Positions 7,774 through 14,011 of a DNA stretch of 40,707 nucleotides are shown piece after piece (the stretch's first letter is position 1; each line of letters begins with the position of its first letter). A model generated the notes under the pieces. That model ran no database searches, was not told where the DNA came from, and saw only the letters and a list, made by a program, of their open reading frames with translations. Origin of the DNA: a virus; IMG/VR virus record IMGVR_UViG_3300021335_000033, positions 1 to 40,707 of that record; one strand, 5' to 3'. The position numbers were made by a program, and so were the translations under genes.

Positions 7774-7787
7774 GTCAAACATTTGAC
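7774..7787. repeat. Palindrome GTCAAA-CA-TTTGAC, copy 1
   Basis: The arms GTCAAA and TTTGAC are separated by two bases. The same palindrome with a different spacer occurs at 8105-8118, and a related TGTCA-N6-TGACA element lies at 7816-7831. This looks like a set of binding sites for a dimeric protein; the binder is unknown. Confidence 0.5.
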
Positions 7788-7803
7788 ACTAACAGACACT
7801 TGC

Positions 7804-7851
7804 AGATTCTTTAAGTGTCATCCTTTTGACATGTTAGATTCTTTAAGTGTC
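7804..7851. repeat. 16-base direct repeat, two copies plus partial third
   Basis: AGATTCTTTAAGTGTC occurs at 7804-7819 and 7836-7851, 32 bases apart. A third partial unit TTTAAGTGT follows at 7852-7860. The first copy also forms an inverted repeat with GACACTT at 7795-7801. The pattern is iteron-like. Confidence 0.7.
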
Positions 7852-8048
7852 TTTAAGTGTGACTTAAATGCTGCACGTGTGACATTTTTATCACACTTTG
7901 TCTGTCTCTCTCTATCTGTTTCTTGTATTACTATATAATGTCCTAAAACAATTCCTAACAAATGCACCTGCTATCTATTTATTTTTAACTTTCTTTCTAA
8001 TGTTTTCAGACACTTACAAACTTAATTAACTTTTTATGCATTTTTTAC

Positions 8049-8078
8049 TTGTTTCTCTTTCTCTTGTTGTGCTATACT
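8049..8078 (+). promoter_or_regulatory. Probable host sigma70-type early promoter
   Basis: TTGTTT (8049-8054) is separated by 18 bases from TATACT (8073-8078), close to the TTGACA and TATAAT consensus. It lies upstream of the early gene block and on the same strand. Transcription would start near 8085, just before the palindrome at 8105-8118. No phage-motif copy is nearby, consistent with reading by host polymerase. Confidence 0.5.
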
Positions 8079-8104
8079 GAAAGGGCAAGAGCGACCGACC
8101 CGAT

Positions 8105-8118
8105 GTCAAAAGTTTGAC
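8105..8118. promoter_or_regulatory. Palindrome GTCAAA-AG-TTTGAC, possible operator
   Basis: This perfect inverted repeat extends to TGTCAAA/TTTGACA at 8104-8119. It lies about 20 bases after the predicted early transcription start and repeats the palindrome at 7774-7787. The location would suit a repressor or a host regulator acting on early transcription; no regulator is identified. Confidence 0.45.
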
Positions 8119-8222
8119 ACGCAACAGGTATGTCTTGCAGACGAAAGAGAGAGCATAAGCGGTTTGTCCAACCTTGCTAGTCACACAAGAAGAAGAACAA
8201 GACAACGTAACTGTAACAGCAG

Positions 8223-8240
8223 CTTTTCGAGAGGGGAAAG
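8223..8240 (+). promoter_or_regulatory. Hairpin sequestering the first early ribosome site
   Basis: CTTTTC (8223-8228) can pair with GGAAAG (8235-8240) with one G-T pair. The loop and 3' arm contain the GAGAGGGG ribosome site, three to nine bases before ATG 8243. This may modulate translation of the first early gene. It is weak evidence from base pairing alone. Confidence 0.35.
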
Positions 8241-8242
8241 AT

Positions 8243-8467
8243 ATGTCCAAAGAATATAACGGTTATCCATCGTGGAACACATGGAATGTTAGCTTATGGC
8301 TAAACAACGATGAGACAATCTATAAGTTTTGTAAGGAAGCTTTAAAATTAAAAGGAAGAAGAAAGACTATTGACTTTCTTGTAGAGATGTTTCAAGACTG
8401 TAAAACGCCAGATGGCGCAAGATACAATCGTAGGTCTATAACTATAGCACTAGAGGATATGGAATAA
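8243..8467 (+). CDS. Early conserved small protein (WNTWNV-LWLNND motif)
   Basis: The best start is ATG 8243 behind GAGGGG, giving 74 residues; an upstream TTG (8174) lacks a ribosome site. The N-terminus reads NGYPSWNTWNVSLWLNNDE, a motif seen in many small phage proteins of unknown function. It is the first gene after the putative early promoter and overlaps the next ATG by one base (TAATG). A role in host takeover is inferred from position only. Confidence 0.75.
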   Translation: MSKEYNGYPSWNTWNVSLWLNNDETIYKFCKEALKLKGRRKTIDFLVEMFQDCKTPDGARYNRRSITIALEDME

Positions 8468-9060
8468 TGTCTAAACATAACATCCGCAAGATGTACAAGT
8501 ATGCACTAGCTAACTTGTCACAAGATGAAATAGTACAAGCCTCAGACTGGTATGGTGAAGCACAAAAAGAGGCAAGACAGATAGCAGAAAGACTAGATAT
8601 GCCTGTTTATATTGTTGTAGGTGTTATGGCTAGCCTTAGTCCTAACAACAAATGGGAAAGAAACTTAGTTGACGCTTATGAGCTATGCAAGGCTTTTCAA
8701 GACGGGCAAGGGATGGACACTGTAAAGGTGAGTACCTATCACAAGATGAAGCAAAAAGCATGGGGAATATTAAAAGAGTTTCCAGACTATGAGACAGTGA
8801 TAGTGCGACTGTCTGGAAAGAAGATTATTAGTTTCTTTCGTAATATTATGGGAGAAGACGATATAACTATTGACGGCCATGCTAGAAACATATACTACAA
8901 TGAGAGAGTAGGATTGACTCACGCTAAGACTGGTATAGGTATAAAAGAATATGCCAAGCTACAGAAAGAATATTTGACAGTAGCGAAAGAATATGATTTA
9001 CTAGGAAGACAGATGCAAGCCATCACTTGGGTTGCATGGAAGAAGAAACACAACATATAA
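8467..9060 (+). CDS. Early protein with HhH-GPD DNA glycosylase-like motifs
   Basis: This 197-residue protein belongs to a recurrent but uncharacterised marine phage family. It begins with a helical part (WYGEAQKEARQIAERL), then MASLSPNNKWERNLVDA (residues 54-70), which recalls the LSAQ-type segment of endonuclease III. LSGKKIISFF (115-124) and TIDGHARN (134-141) resemble the LPGVGRKTA and VDTHIFR segments. The spacing from Lys118 to Asp136 is 18, as between Lys120 and Asp138 of endonuclease III. A base-excision or DNA-nicking role is inferred; there is no FeS cluster motif at the C-terminus. Confidence 0.7.
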   Translation: MSKHNIRKMYKYALANLSQDEIVQASDWYGEAQKEARQIAERLDMPVYIVVGVMASLSPNNKWERNLVDAYELCKAFQDGQGMDTVKVSTYHKMKQKAWGILKEFPDYETVIVRLSGKKIISFFRNIMGEDDITIDGHARNIYYNERVGLTHAKTGIGIKEYAKLQKEYLTVAKEYDLLGRQMQAITWVAWKKKHNI

Positions 9061-9074
9061 GAAAGGGTTTCCAG

Positions 9075-9161
9075 ATGGAAAATGATGTAATAGAGTTAGA
9101 ATGGGACGAAGAACAACAGCGTTACTTTGAAGTAGAAGAAGAATATCTATTAGAAAACTAG
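9075..9161 (+). CDS. Tiny acidic protein
   Basis: ATG 9075 opens a 28-residue frame ending at TAG 9159-9161, preceded by AAAGGG at about ten bases. Almost half of its residues are Glu or Asp (for example EVEEEYLLEN). Such acidity would fit a nucleic-acid mimic or inhibitor, but the gene is very short and may not be real. Confidence 0.4.
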   Translation: MENDVIELEWDEEQQRYFEVEEEYLLEN

Positions 9162-9175
9162 AAAGGACTAGAACT

Positions 9176-9379
9176 ATGAAAACTTATACACTTAAACTAT
9201 CCAACAAGACACTAGCAACATACGGTATCCGTCCACGTGTAAAGCTAAACAGGTACGGTATCAGCAAGGGTTCTACATTCTTAGGACTACATGTAGGAAA
9301 GACAAGTCACTACTTATCAGTGCCTATGTGGGTGAAGCGTAGGTTTGGTGGACAACAGGACATAGTAACAACTGATTGA
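9176..9379 (+). CDS. Small basic early protein
   Basis: A 67-residue basic protein with AAAGGA before ATG 9176. It has no membrane segment or recognised motif. Its gene ends just before a strong hairpin (9388-9423), so it may be the last gene of a first early segment. Confidence 0.6.
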   Translation: MKTYTLKLSNKTLATYGIRPRVKLNRYGISKGSTFLGLHVGKTSHYLSVPMWVKRRFGGQQDIVTTD

Positions 9380-9387
9380 CTATAACA

Positions 9388-9423
9388 GGGTGCTAGTGTA
9401 TTCTTCCCGAAGTACTAGCACCC
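9388..9423 (+). other. Ten-base-pair hairpin between early genes
   Basis: GGGTGCTAGT (9388-9397) pairs perfectly with ACTAGCACCC (9414-9423); the 16-base loop contains CTTCCCGAAG. No T-run follows. It could be an attenuator, a transcript-stabilising stem, or an RNase III-type processing site like those between T7 early genes. Confidence 0.65.
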
Positions 9424-9444
9424 AACACAAGAGAGGATAAGACA

Positions 9445-10029
9445 ATGACAGCCACTAAATACGTAGCACTATTTGTAAGAAGTGATAGCGCATATAAAAC
9501 TACAACAGCTTGGGATGCATACGATGCAGACCGTAATGCACTAGGATATTCAGACAGTCTGCCAGTGGTATGTCATCCACCATGTAGAGCATGGGGCAAG
9601 CTATCTCACATGGCAAATCCAAGAGAGGGTGAAGCAGACCTAGCCTTGTGGTCTATTGATAAGATAAGGCAGAACGGTGGTATATTAGAGCACCCTAACG
9701 GTTCAAGGTTATTCGGTAAGCATTTACCAGACGTAGGAGAGACAGACGAATACGGTGGATTTACTATCATGGTAGACCAGTATGACTTCGGGCACGTAGC
9801 ACATAAGAAGACTAAGCTATACATATGCGGTATTGACAAGTCTGACCTGCCTATGCTACCACCAGAGGACAAGACACTACATTATTGTGAGAAGGGTAAG
9901 CTACGCTCTATCTGTGGCAATGTTAAGGGGACTACACGTTGCACTCAGTATCAGCGAGAATATACACCTGACGCACTAATAAAATACTTTGAAACAGTAC
10001 TAGATATAATCACAAGCAAGAAGGGATAA
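9445..10029 (+). CDS. Early protein resembling a cytosine-C5 methyltransferase fragment
   Basis: This 194-residue protein carries VVCHPPCRAWGKLSHM (about residues 41-56) and GGILEHPNGSRLF (about 78-90). The PPC and E-x-P elements in this order and spacing recall motifs IV and VI of C5 cytosine methyltransferases. The usual SAM-binding FxGxG motif is not evident at the N-terminus. Related proteins are common in phages and prophages without known function. It may modify DNA or bases, or be a degenerate relative. Confidence 0.65.
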   Translation: MTATKYVALFVRSDSAYKTTTAWDAYDADRNALGYSDSLPVVCHPPCRAWGKLSHMANPREGEADLALWSIDKIRQNGGILEHPNGSRLFGKHLPDVGETDEYGGFTIMVDQYDFGHVAHKKTKLYICGIDKSDLPMLPPEDKTLHYCEKGKLRSICGNVKGTTRCTQYQREYTPDALIKYFETVLDIITSKKG

Positions 10030-10033
10030 GACA

Positions 10034-10246
10034 ATGAGTGCAAGCAGGAAAGTATTACACCACCACTTAGACTACATTAACAGTAAAGCTAAGACAGCTT
10101 TTGAGCTTAACTTAAACACTCACTATGGGGGCTGGCAACTGACTAGCAACAACGGGTCACACATAGTACAACACAGGATAACATACAAGCAGATGCTAGC
10201 GTACCTACAGGGCATCAAGAAGGGATTAGAATTATGGAACTTATAG
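10034..10246 (+). CDS. Small early hypothetical protein
   Basis: A 70-residue basic protein starting at ATG 10034 right after the methyltransferase-like gene. It has no membrane segment; GGWQLTSNNGSHIVQHRITY is its most distinctive stretch. It overlaps the next small gene by 13 bases. Function unknown. Confidence 0.6.
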   Translation: MSASRKVLHHHLDYINSKAKTAFELNLNTHYGGWQLTSNNGSHIVQHRITYKQMLAYLQGIKKGLELWNL

Positions 10247-10353
10247 GATTAGCACTATGTGTAATGGGGATTGCTTTCTGTCTAGTGTTCATGCTAGCCA
10301 AGGGACTAGACAAGATAGCAGATATGATAGCTAGAGATTTTAAGGAGAGGTAA
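10234..10353 (+). CDS. Tiny membrane protein
   Basis: ATG 10234, after GAAGGG, encodes 39 residues: one hydrophobic helix (LIGLALCVMGIAFCLVFML) and a charged tail (DMIARDFKER). It overlaps the preceding gene and is followed one base later by another start (10355). Possible roles include membrane-directed host inhibition; this is inference. Confidence 0.55.
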   Translation: MELIGLALCVMGIAFCLVFMLAKGLDKIADMIARDFKER

Positions 10354-10354
10354 G

Positions 10355-10531
10355 ATGAATAAGTACAAAGACGATGAAATTGCAGTGGCTTGCATGAAAT
10401 CTGTAGGTAATTGGGATATGGATACGCTATTGCAATTTGCATATGATGAGATGTATCATTACTATACAGAGGTAGCAAAGGCAGACAGCCTTGATGCATT
10501 TATGGCAGACAATCAAGATAAGGATATATAA
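10355..10531 (+). CDS. Small acidic early protein
   Basis: ATG 10355, after GGAGAGG, gives 58 residues ending at TAA 10529-10531. It is acidic and helical (LLQFAYDEMYHYYTEVAKAD), without membrane segments or metal motifs. It is tightly packed with its neighbours, which supports coding. Function unknown. Confidence 0.55.
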   Translation: MNKYKDDEIAVACMKSVGNWDMDTLLQFAYDEMYHYYTEVAKADSLDAFMADNQDKDI

Positions 10532-10532
10532 G

Positions 10533-10718
10533 ATGCAAGATGATTTGTTTGATGAGTTGATGGTGATACTGACAGACTATTTAACAGAGGAACAGGCAAG
10601 CTATTGTGCCAGTCGTATGATAGATTTAATGTCAGACAATGACAACATGCCACACTATGAGGTGACACTTGAGCCAGACTTACAGTTAGTAGTAGACAAT
10701 GAAGATTACACCAGTTAG
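10533..10718 (+). CDS. Small acidic early protein
   Basis: ATG 10533 follows AAGGA closely and one base after the previous stop, giving 61 residues; an upstream ATG at 10491 lacks a ribosome site. Sequence begins MQDDLFDELMVILTDYLTEE and is strongly acidic. No motif is recognised. Confidence 0.55.
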   Translation: MQDDLFDELMVILTDYLTEEQASYCASRMIDLMSDNDNMPHYEVTLEPDLQLVVDNEDYTS

Positions 10719-10755
10719 TAGAGCAGTGATGCAATCGAGAAGGAGAACCAGCAAC

Positions 10756-10941
10756 ATGACACGCAAGACAGAAGAACAAAAGGAACATGATTCATCCTAT
10801 CGCATGGGGTATTACAGGGGCTATCATGGTTTTAATTATGTCAATCCATACCGTAGTTATGATGAAGTGAACATGCACATTAAATACAAGATGGGATATG
10901 TAGAAGGTAAGATGGTGTATCAAAGGGAGAACAAGGAATGA
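10756..10941 (+). CDS. Small early protein rich in Tyr and charged residues
   Basis: ATG 10756 is ten bases after AGGAG, giving 61 residues; ATG 10699 would overlap the previous gene by 20 bases and lacks a good site. The sequence has YRMGYYRGYHGF and YKMGYVEGKMVY, two related G-Y rich stretches. It overlaps the next ATG by four bases (ATGA). Confidence 0.55.
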   Translation: MTRKTEEQKEHDSSYRMGYYRGYHGFNYVNPYRSYDEVNMHIKYKMGYVEGKMVYQRENKE

Positions 10942-11159
10942 CTAGCAAGGTAACTCAGGACATGATTGCTGCCGGATGGACAGCAGTAACATTCAAGCAA
11001 GCATACTGTGAGCTACGCATGAGAATAGAGGACTTGCAATGGCAGGAAGAATATGTTAATCCTAATCTATACACGATGTATGAATACTATAATGAACGTA
11101 TAGCTAACGGTGCTGGTAGTAACATAGCACACTACATAACGAAGGGAGTAAGCAAGTGA
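10938..11159 (+). CDS. Small early hypothetical protein
   Basis: This 73-residue protein starts at ATG 10938 inside the previous stop (ATGA). It is predicted mainly helical, with YCELRMRIEDLQWQEEY in the middle. No known motif. Its TGA overlaps the next GTG start. Confidence 0.6.
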   Translation: MTSKVTQDMIAAGWTAVTFKQAYCELRMRIEDLQWQEEYVNPNLYTMYEYYNERIANGAGSNIAHYITKGVSK

Positions 11160-11344
11160 GCATGGGGTTCAAGAGATGTGGGTACTGTGGTAAGGGTGAA
11201 GCTGAAGCACTCATAGCAGTAGATGGTATGGTAGAATGGTTCTGTCCTGACTGTCTAGCTGAGTGGACTGAGCCAGTACCAGAAGAGTATGAAGTAACAA
11301 CACCTCACAAGCAGTGGATGCTAGAAACATATGGTGATGAATGA
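11156..11344 (+). CDS. Small zinc-ribbon protein
   Basis: GTG 11156 is six bases after GGGAG and overlaps the previous stop (GTGA), giving 62 residues; ATG 11162 is an alternative. CGYCGK (about residues 8-13) and CPDC (about 30-33) form a zinc ribbon, followed by an acidic tail. Such proteins often contact nucleic acid or polymerase. Lying just before the RNA polymerase gene, it could influence transcription, but nothing shows this directly. Confidence 0.6.
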   Translation: MSMGFKRCGYCGKGEAEALIAVDGMVEWFCPDCLAEWTEPVPEEYEVTTPHKQWMLETYGDE

Positions 11345-11490
11345 GTGAAGCAGTAACAATGATATGGATAGTCGGTATGGTATTACTATCCCTGTATGGT
11401 ATGTTGAATGACTATAAAGATATAGCAGTAGCACATACAACTTTAATGTTAGCAGGTGTAGCAGTCATAGGTATTACAGCTATCCTATAG
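11341..11490 (+). CDS. Small two-TM membrane protein
   Basis: ATG 11341 overlaps the previous TGA (ATGA) and gives 49 residues. Two hydrophobic segments (MIWIVGMVLLSLYGML and TTLMLAGVAVIGITAIL) are joined by a short charged loop (NDYKD). It sits just before the RNA polymerase genes. Function unknown. Confidence 0.55.
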   Translation: MSEAVTMIWIVGMVLLSLYGMLNDYKDIAVAHTTLMLAGVAVIGITAIL

Positions 11491-11514
11491 TATATAGTAA
11501 AGGGGGTCTTACTC

Positions 11515-12312
11515 TTGGATGTAACTTTAGAAACAGACGATGACCTATTTGAGCACCAGCTTGAGCTAGAGACAGAGATGCTAACAGGTGGTATCCAACG
11601 GTTCAGAAGGGCAAGAGACAGGTCAGTAGACAAGGGCATGGAATCTAACACGTCTCATGGTAGAGCCATAGTATCAAGAGTGGTAGGCACAGTAGCAGAA
11701 GGATTAAAAGAGTACCTATCACACCCAAGTAATCCATCAAGGGACATCACCTTCAAGCGTGTGCGAGAGATGGATGCAGAACAAGTAGCCTATCTATCAG
11801 TGGTGACACTAGTAGACAGTATCAGTAGAAAGAATACCCTGCTCTATGTAGCCCGTACTATTGGTGCTAACATAGAGATACAGGACAGACTAGACAGGTG
11901 GATACACAGCGAGGGAGACATAGCACGTAACACTATCAAGCAAGCAATGAAGAAGGCCTATGGTGCTAGACGCTATGGACTTACTAACAAGATGAACAAG
12001 GACGGATACAAGGACACTGAATGGGAGAAGTCAGAGCGTGTGCATGTAGGATTTAAGATGGTAGACATCATCATACAGACTACAGGTATCATCAAGCTAG
12101 ACACTCAACAGACTGAACGCAAGCGAAGGGCTACCTATGTAGTACCTAGTGAGGAGACAGTCGAGTGGATTGCAGCTTTCAATCAGTACATAGAAACATC
12201 AAGGCCACGCTACCTACCCTGTGTGATACCACCCAAGAGGTGGACCAGTATCAAGGGTGGTGGGTATCATGGACATGACATAGATGAACTACCTATAGTG
12301 AGGCGCAAATGA
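11515..12312 (+). CDS. T7-type RNA polymerase, N-terminal part (split gene)
   Basis: The start is TTG 11515, eight bases after AGGGGG; no ATG or GTG is available upstream. The 265 residues align with roughly residues 40-300 of T7 RNA polymerase, covering the N-terminal domain, including SERVHVGFKMVDIIIQTTGI (T7: SIHVGVRCIEMLIESTGM) and PPKRWTSIKGGGYHG (T7: PPKPWTGITGGGYWA). The frame ends at TGA 12310-12312. The rest of the polymerase is in the -1 frame starting at ATG 12309. The two parts total 813 residues against 883 in T7. Confidence 0.88.
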   Translation: MDVTLETDDDLFEHQLELETEMLTGGIQRFRRARDRSVDKGMESNTSHGRAIVSRVVGTVAEGLKEYLSHPSNPSRDITFKRVREMDAEQVAYLSVVTLVDSISRKNTLLYVARTIGANIEIQDRLDRWIHSEGDIARNTIKQAMKKAYGARRYGLTNKMNKDGYKDTEWEKSERVHVGFKMVDIIIQTTGIIKLDTQQTERKRRATYVVPSEETVEWIAAFNQYIETSRPRYLPCVIPPKRWTSIKGGGYHGHDIDELPIVRRK

Positions 12313-13955
12313 GTTTGAAGGTACACTTAAACAGACTATCAGACCAAGACTTAACACAAGAGTATGCCTGTCTCAACACACTACAGGACACTGAATGGCG
12401 TATCAATAGCAACGTACTGACAGTACTACGTCAGCTATGGGACAACGGACAGGAGTGGGGTAAGCTACCAGCAAGAGAGGACACACCACTACCAGTCTAC
12501 CCATTCAGTAAAGACCCGAAGGACATGAACGAAGAGGAGAAGCAGGAGTTTAGAACATGGTCACGTAAGCGTAACAACATCTACTCACAGAACAATCGGA
12601 CCATCAGTAAGAGGATACAGGTAGAGCGTACACTTAACATAGCTGAACAGTATGCAGGATATGACAGGTTCTATTACGTATGGCAGAATGACTTTCGTTC
12701 ACGTAAGTATGCAAGCAGTACATTCCTGTCACCTCAATCTGCTGACTGGTCCAAGTCACTACTAGAGTTTGGCTATCCCATGCCTATCAATAATTGGGAT
12801 GATGCTAGGTGGTTGTGTATTCATGGTGCTAACCTGTATGGTAACGACAAGGTATCACTAAATGACAGAGAGACATGGGCTTGGGACTTTGCAGATGAGG
12901 CACAGAGGATTGCTGATAACCCATACGACAATCAAGTATGGCTGGAAGCAGACAAGCCTTATCAATTCTTAGGCTGGTGTTACGAGATGGCAGGGCTGGT
13001 CAGACAGGGGTGGGGATTTGAGACACGACTACCCTGTGCTGCCGATGGTTCATGTAATGGACTACAACACCTGTCTGCTATCCTCAAGGACCAAGCAGGT
13101 GGGCTAGCTACTAACCTAGTACCTAGTAACCTACCTCAGGACATCTACTGGCAGGTAGCAGAGGCCGCAACAGCCAGCGTTAGGGCAGAGGATACTGAGC
13201 TAGCACGTAAATGCCTAGAGTTTGGTATTGATAGGAAGCTAACCAAGCGTCCTGTTATGATTGTACCCTACTCAGGTACGAGACACTCATGCAGAACCTA
13301 CATACAGGAAGCAATAGGTGATAGGATTAAAGAGGGTGCAATCAATCCCTTTGGTGATGACTTGTTTGAGGTTAGCAATTACTTAGCAGGTCATGTGTGG
13401 AACGCTATCAGTGAGGTGATTGTATCAGCACGTAAGGTGATGGATTACGTTAAGACTGTAGCAGATGTGTATGCTGAGAGAGGACAGCACATGGAATGGG
13501 TTACACCTACAGGCTGGATAGTCTTACAGCAGTACAGTGAGACACAACAGAAGCGTATCAAGACACACATCAATGGCGAGGTAGTATCACTATCCTTTCC
13601 TAAGGACAAGGAAGACTCAGTGAACAGGCGAAGGACAGGGCTAGGTGCATCACCTAACTTTATCCACAGCCTAGATGCTGCGGCAATGACCAAGACTATT
13701 AACAAAGCCTACAAGCTAGGCATCCATGACTATGCAATGGTACATGATAGCTACGGTACACACAGTAGCATGATGCCCCTGATGTCAGAGGTACTACGAG
13801 AAGAGTTTGTTAATATGTATGAAGAGAATGATGTCTTGACACAGTTGAGACAACATGCTATCACTACACTAGGGACTCAGGATGTACCTGAACCACCTGC
13901 TAGTGGTAGCCTAAACCTACGTGACGTTTTGAAATCAGATTATTTCTTTGCATGA
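12309..13955 (+). CDS. T7-type RNA polymerase, C-terminal catalytic part (split gene)
   Basis: ATG 12309 overlaps the stop of the first part (ATGA) and has GAGG five bases upstream, so translation could restart. The 548 residues hold the catalytic palm and fingers: Asp246 in AADGSCNGLQH (motif A), Lys313 and Tyr321 in LTKRPVMIVPY (motif B), Asp480 in MVHDSYGT (motif C), and a terminal YFFA like the T7 FAFA end. Catalytic residues are intact. Two conserved glycines differ: DxxGR is DFRSR (128-132), and YG after motif B is YS. It would transcribe the middle and late genes. Confidence 0.93.
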   Translation: MSLKVHLNRLSDQDLTQEYACLNTLQDTEWRINSNVLTVLRQLWDNGQEWGKLPAREDTPLPVYPFSKDPKDMNEEEKQEFRTWSRKRNNIYSQNNRTISKRIQVERTLNIAEQYAGYDRFYYVWQNDFRSRKYASSTFLSPQSADWSKSLLEFGYPMPINNWDDARWLCIHGANLYGNDKVSLNDRETWAWDFADEAQRIADNPYDNQVWLEADKPYQFLGWCYEMAGLVRQGWGFETRLPCAADGSCNGLQHLSAILKDQAGGLATNLVPSNLPQDIYWQVAEAATASVRAEDTELARKCLEFGIDRKLTKRPVMIVPYSGTRHSCRTYIQEAIGDRIKEGAINPFGDDLFEVSNYLAGHVWNAISEVIVSARKVMDYVKTVADVYAERGQHMEWVTPTGWIVLQQYSETQQKRIKTHINGEVVSLSFPKDKEDSVNRRRTGLGASPNFIHSLDAAAMTKTINKAYKLGIHDYAMVHDSYGTHSSMMPLMSEVLREEFVNMYEENDVLTQLRQHAITTLGTQDVPEPPASGSLNLRDVLKSDYFFA

Positions 13956-13958
13956 TTT

Positions 13959-13981
13959 CTAAAGTTACAACCTAGCCAATC
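13959..13981 (+). promoter_or_regulatory. Candidate phage RNA polymerase promoter, copy 2
   Basis: CTAAAGTTACAACCTAGCC begins four bases after the polymerase stop and 50 bases before the SSB gene. It shares CTAAAGTTACAAC with copies 3 and 5 and a following A/C-rich stretch. The position is that of a T7 class II promoter. Confidence 0.65.
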
Positions 13982-14011
13982 GGCAAAACAGAATAGGCAG
14001 AAGGAGTTAAT

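Larger units (their letters stand above)
7550..8242. other. Long non-coding, repeat-rich region; candidate genome-end/origin region
   Basis: This is the only gap of more than 300 bases without a credible gene. It starts with a promoter-like motif and a series of G-runs and C-runs able to pair (7567-7733). It continues into AT-rich DNA with repeated GACACTT/AAGTGTC heptamers, a 16-base direct repeat (7804-7819 and 7836-7851), a pyrimidine-rich tract (about 7896-7926), a consensus-like TATAAT (7934-7939), and a host-type promoter near 8049-8078. In T7 the terminal repeat and left-end promoters lie between gene 19 and the early genes, so the physical ends are expected here. Only peptides under 20 codons are encoded, for example 8132-8182. 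Confidence 0.6.

Noticed and set aside
7783-7831. TTGACA at 7783-7788 and 7826-7831 as -35 boxes
   Set aside because: No acceptable -10 box lies 16-18 bases downstream; the motif is better explained as arms of the repeats.
7867-7900. CRP-like site GTGTGA-N8-TCACAC near 7878-7897
   Set aside because: The spacer is eight bases between TGTGA and TCACA rather than six, so it does not fit the CRP consensus.
8132-8182. 16-codon basic leader peptide (MSCRRKREHKRF...) in the early leader
   Set aside because: No good ribosome site and too short to support without conservation.
7550-8242. tRNA or CRISPR array in the non-coding region
   Set aside because: No cloverleaf with a TTCGA-type T-loop and no regularly spaced repeats with unique spacers were seen.
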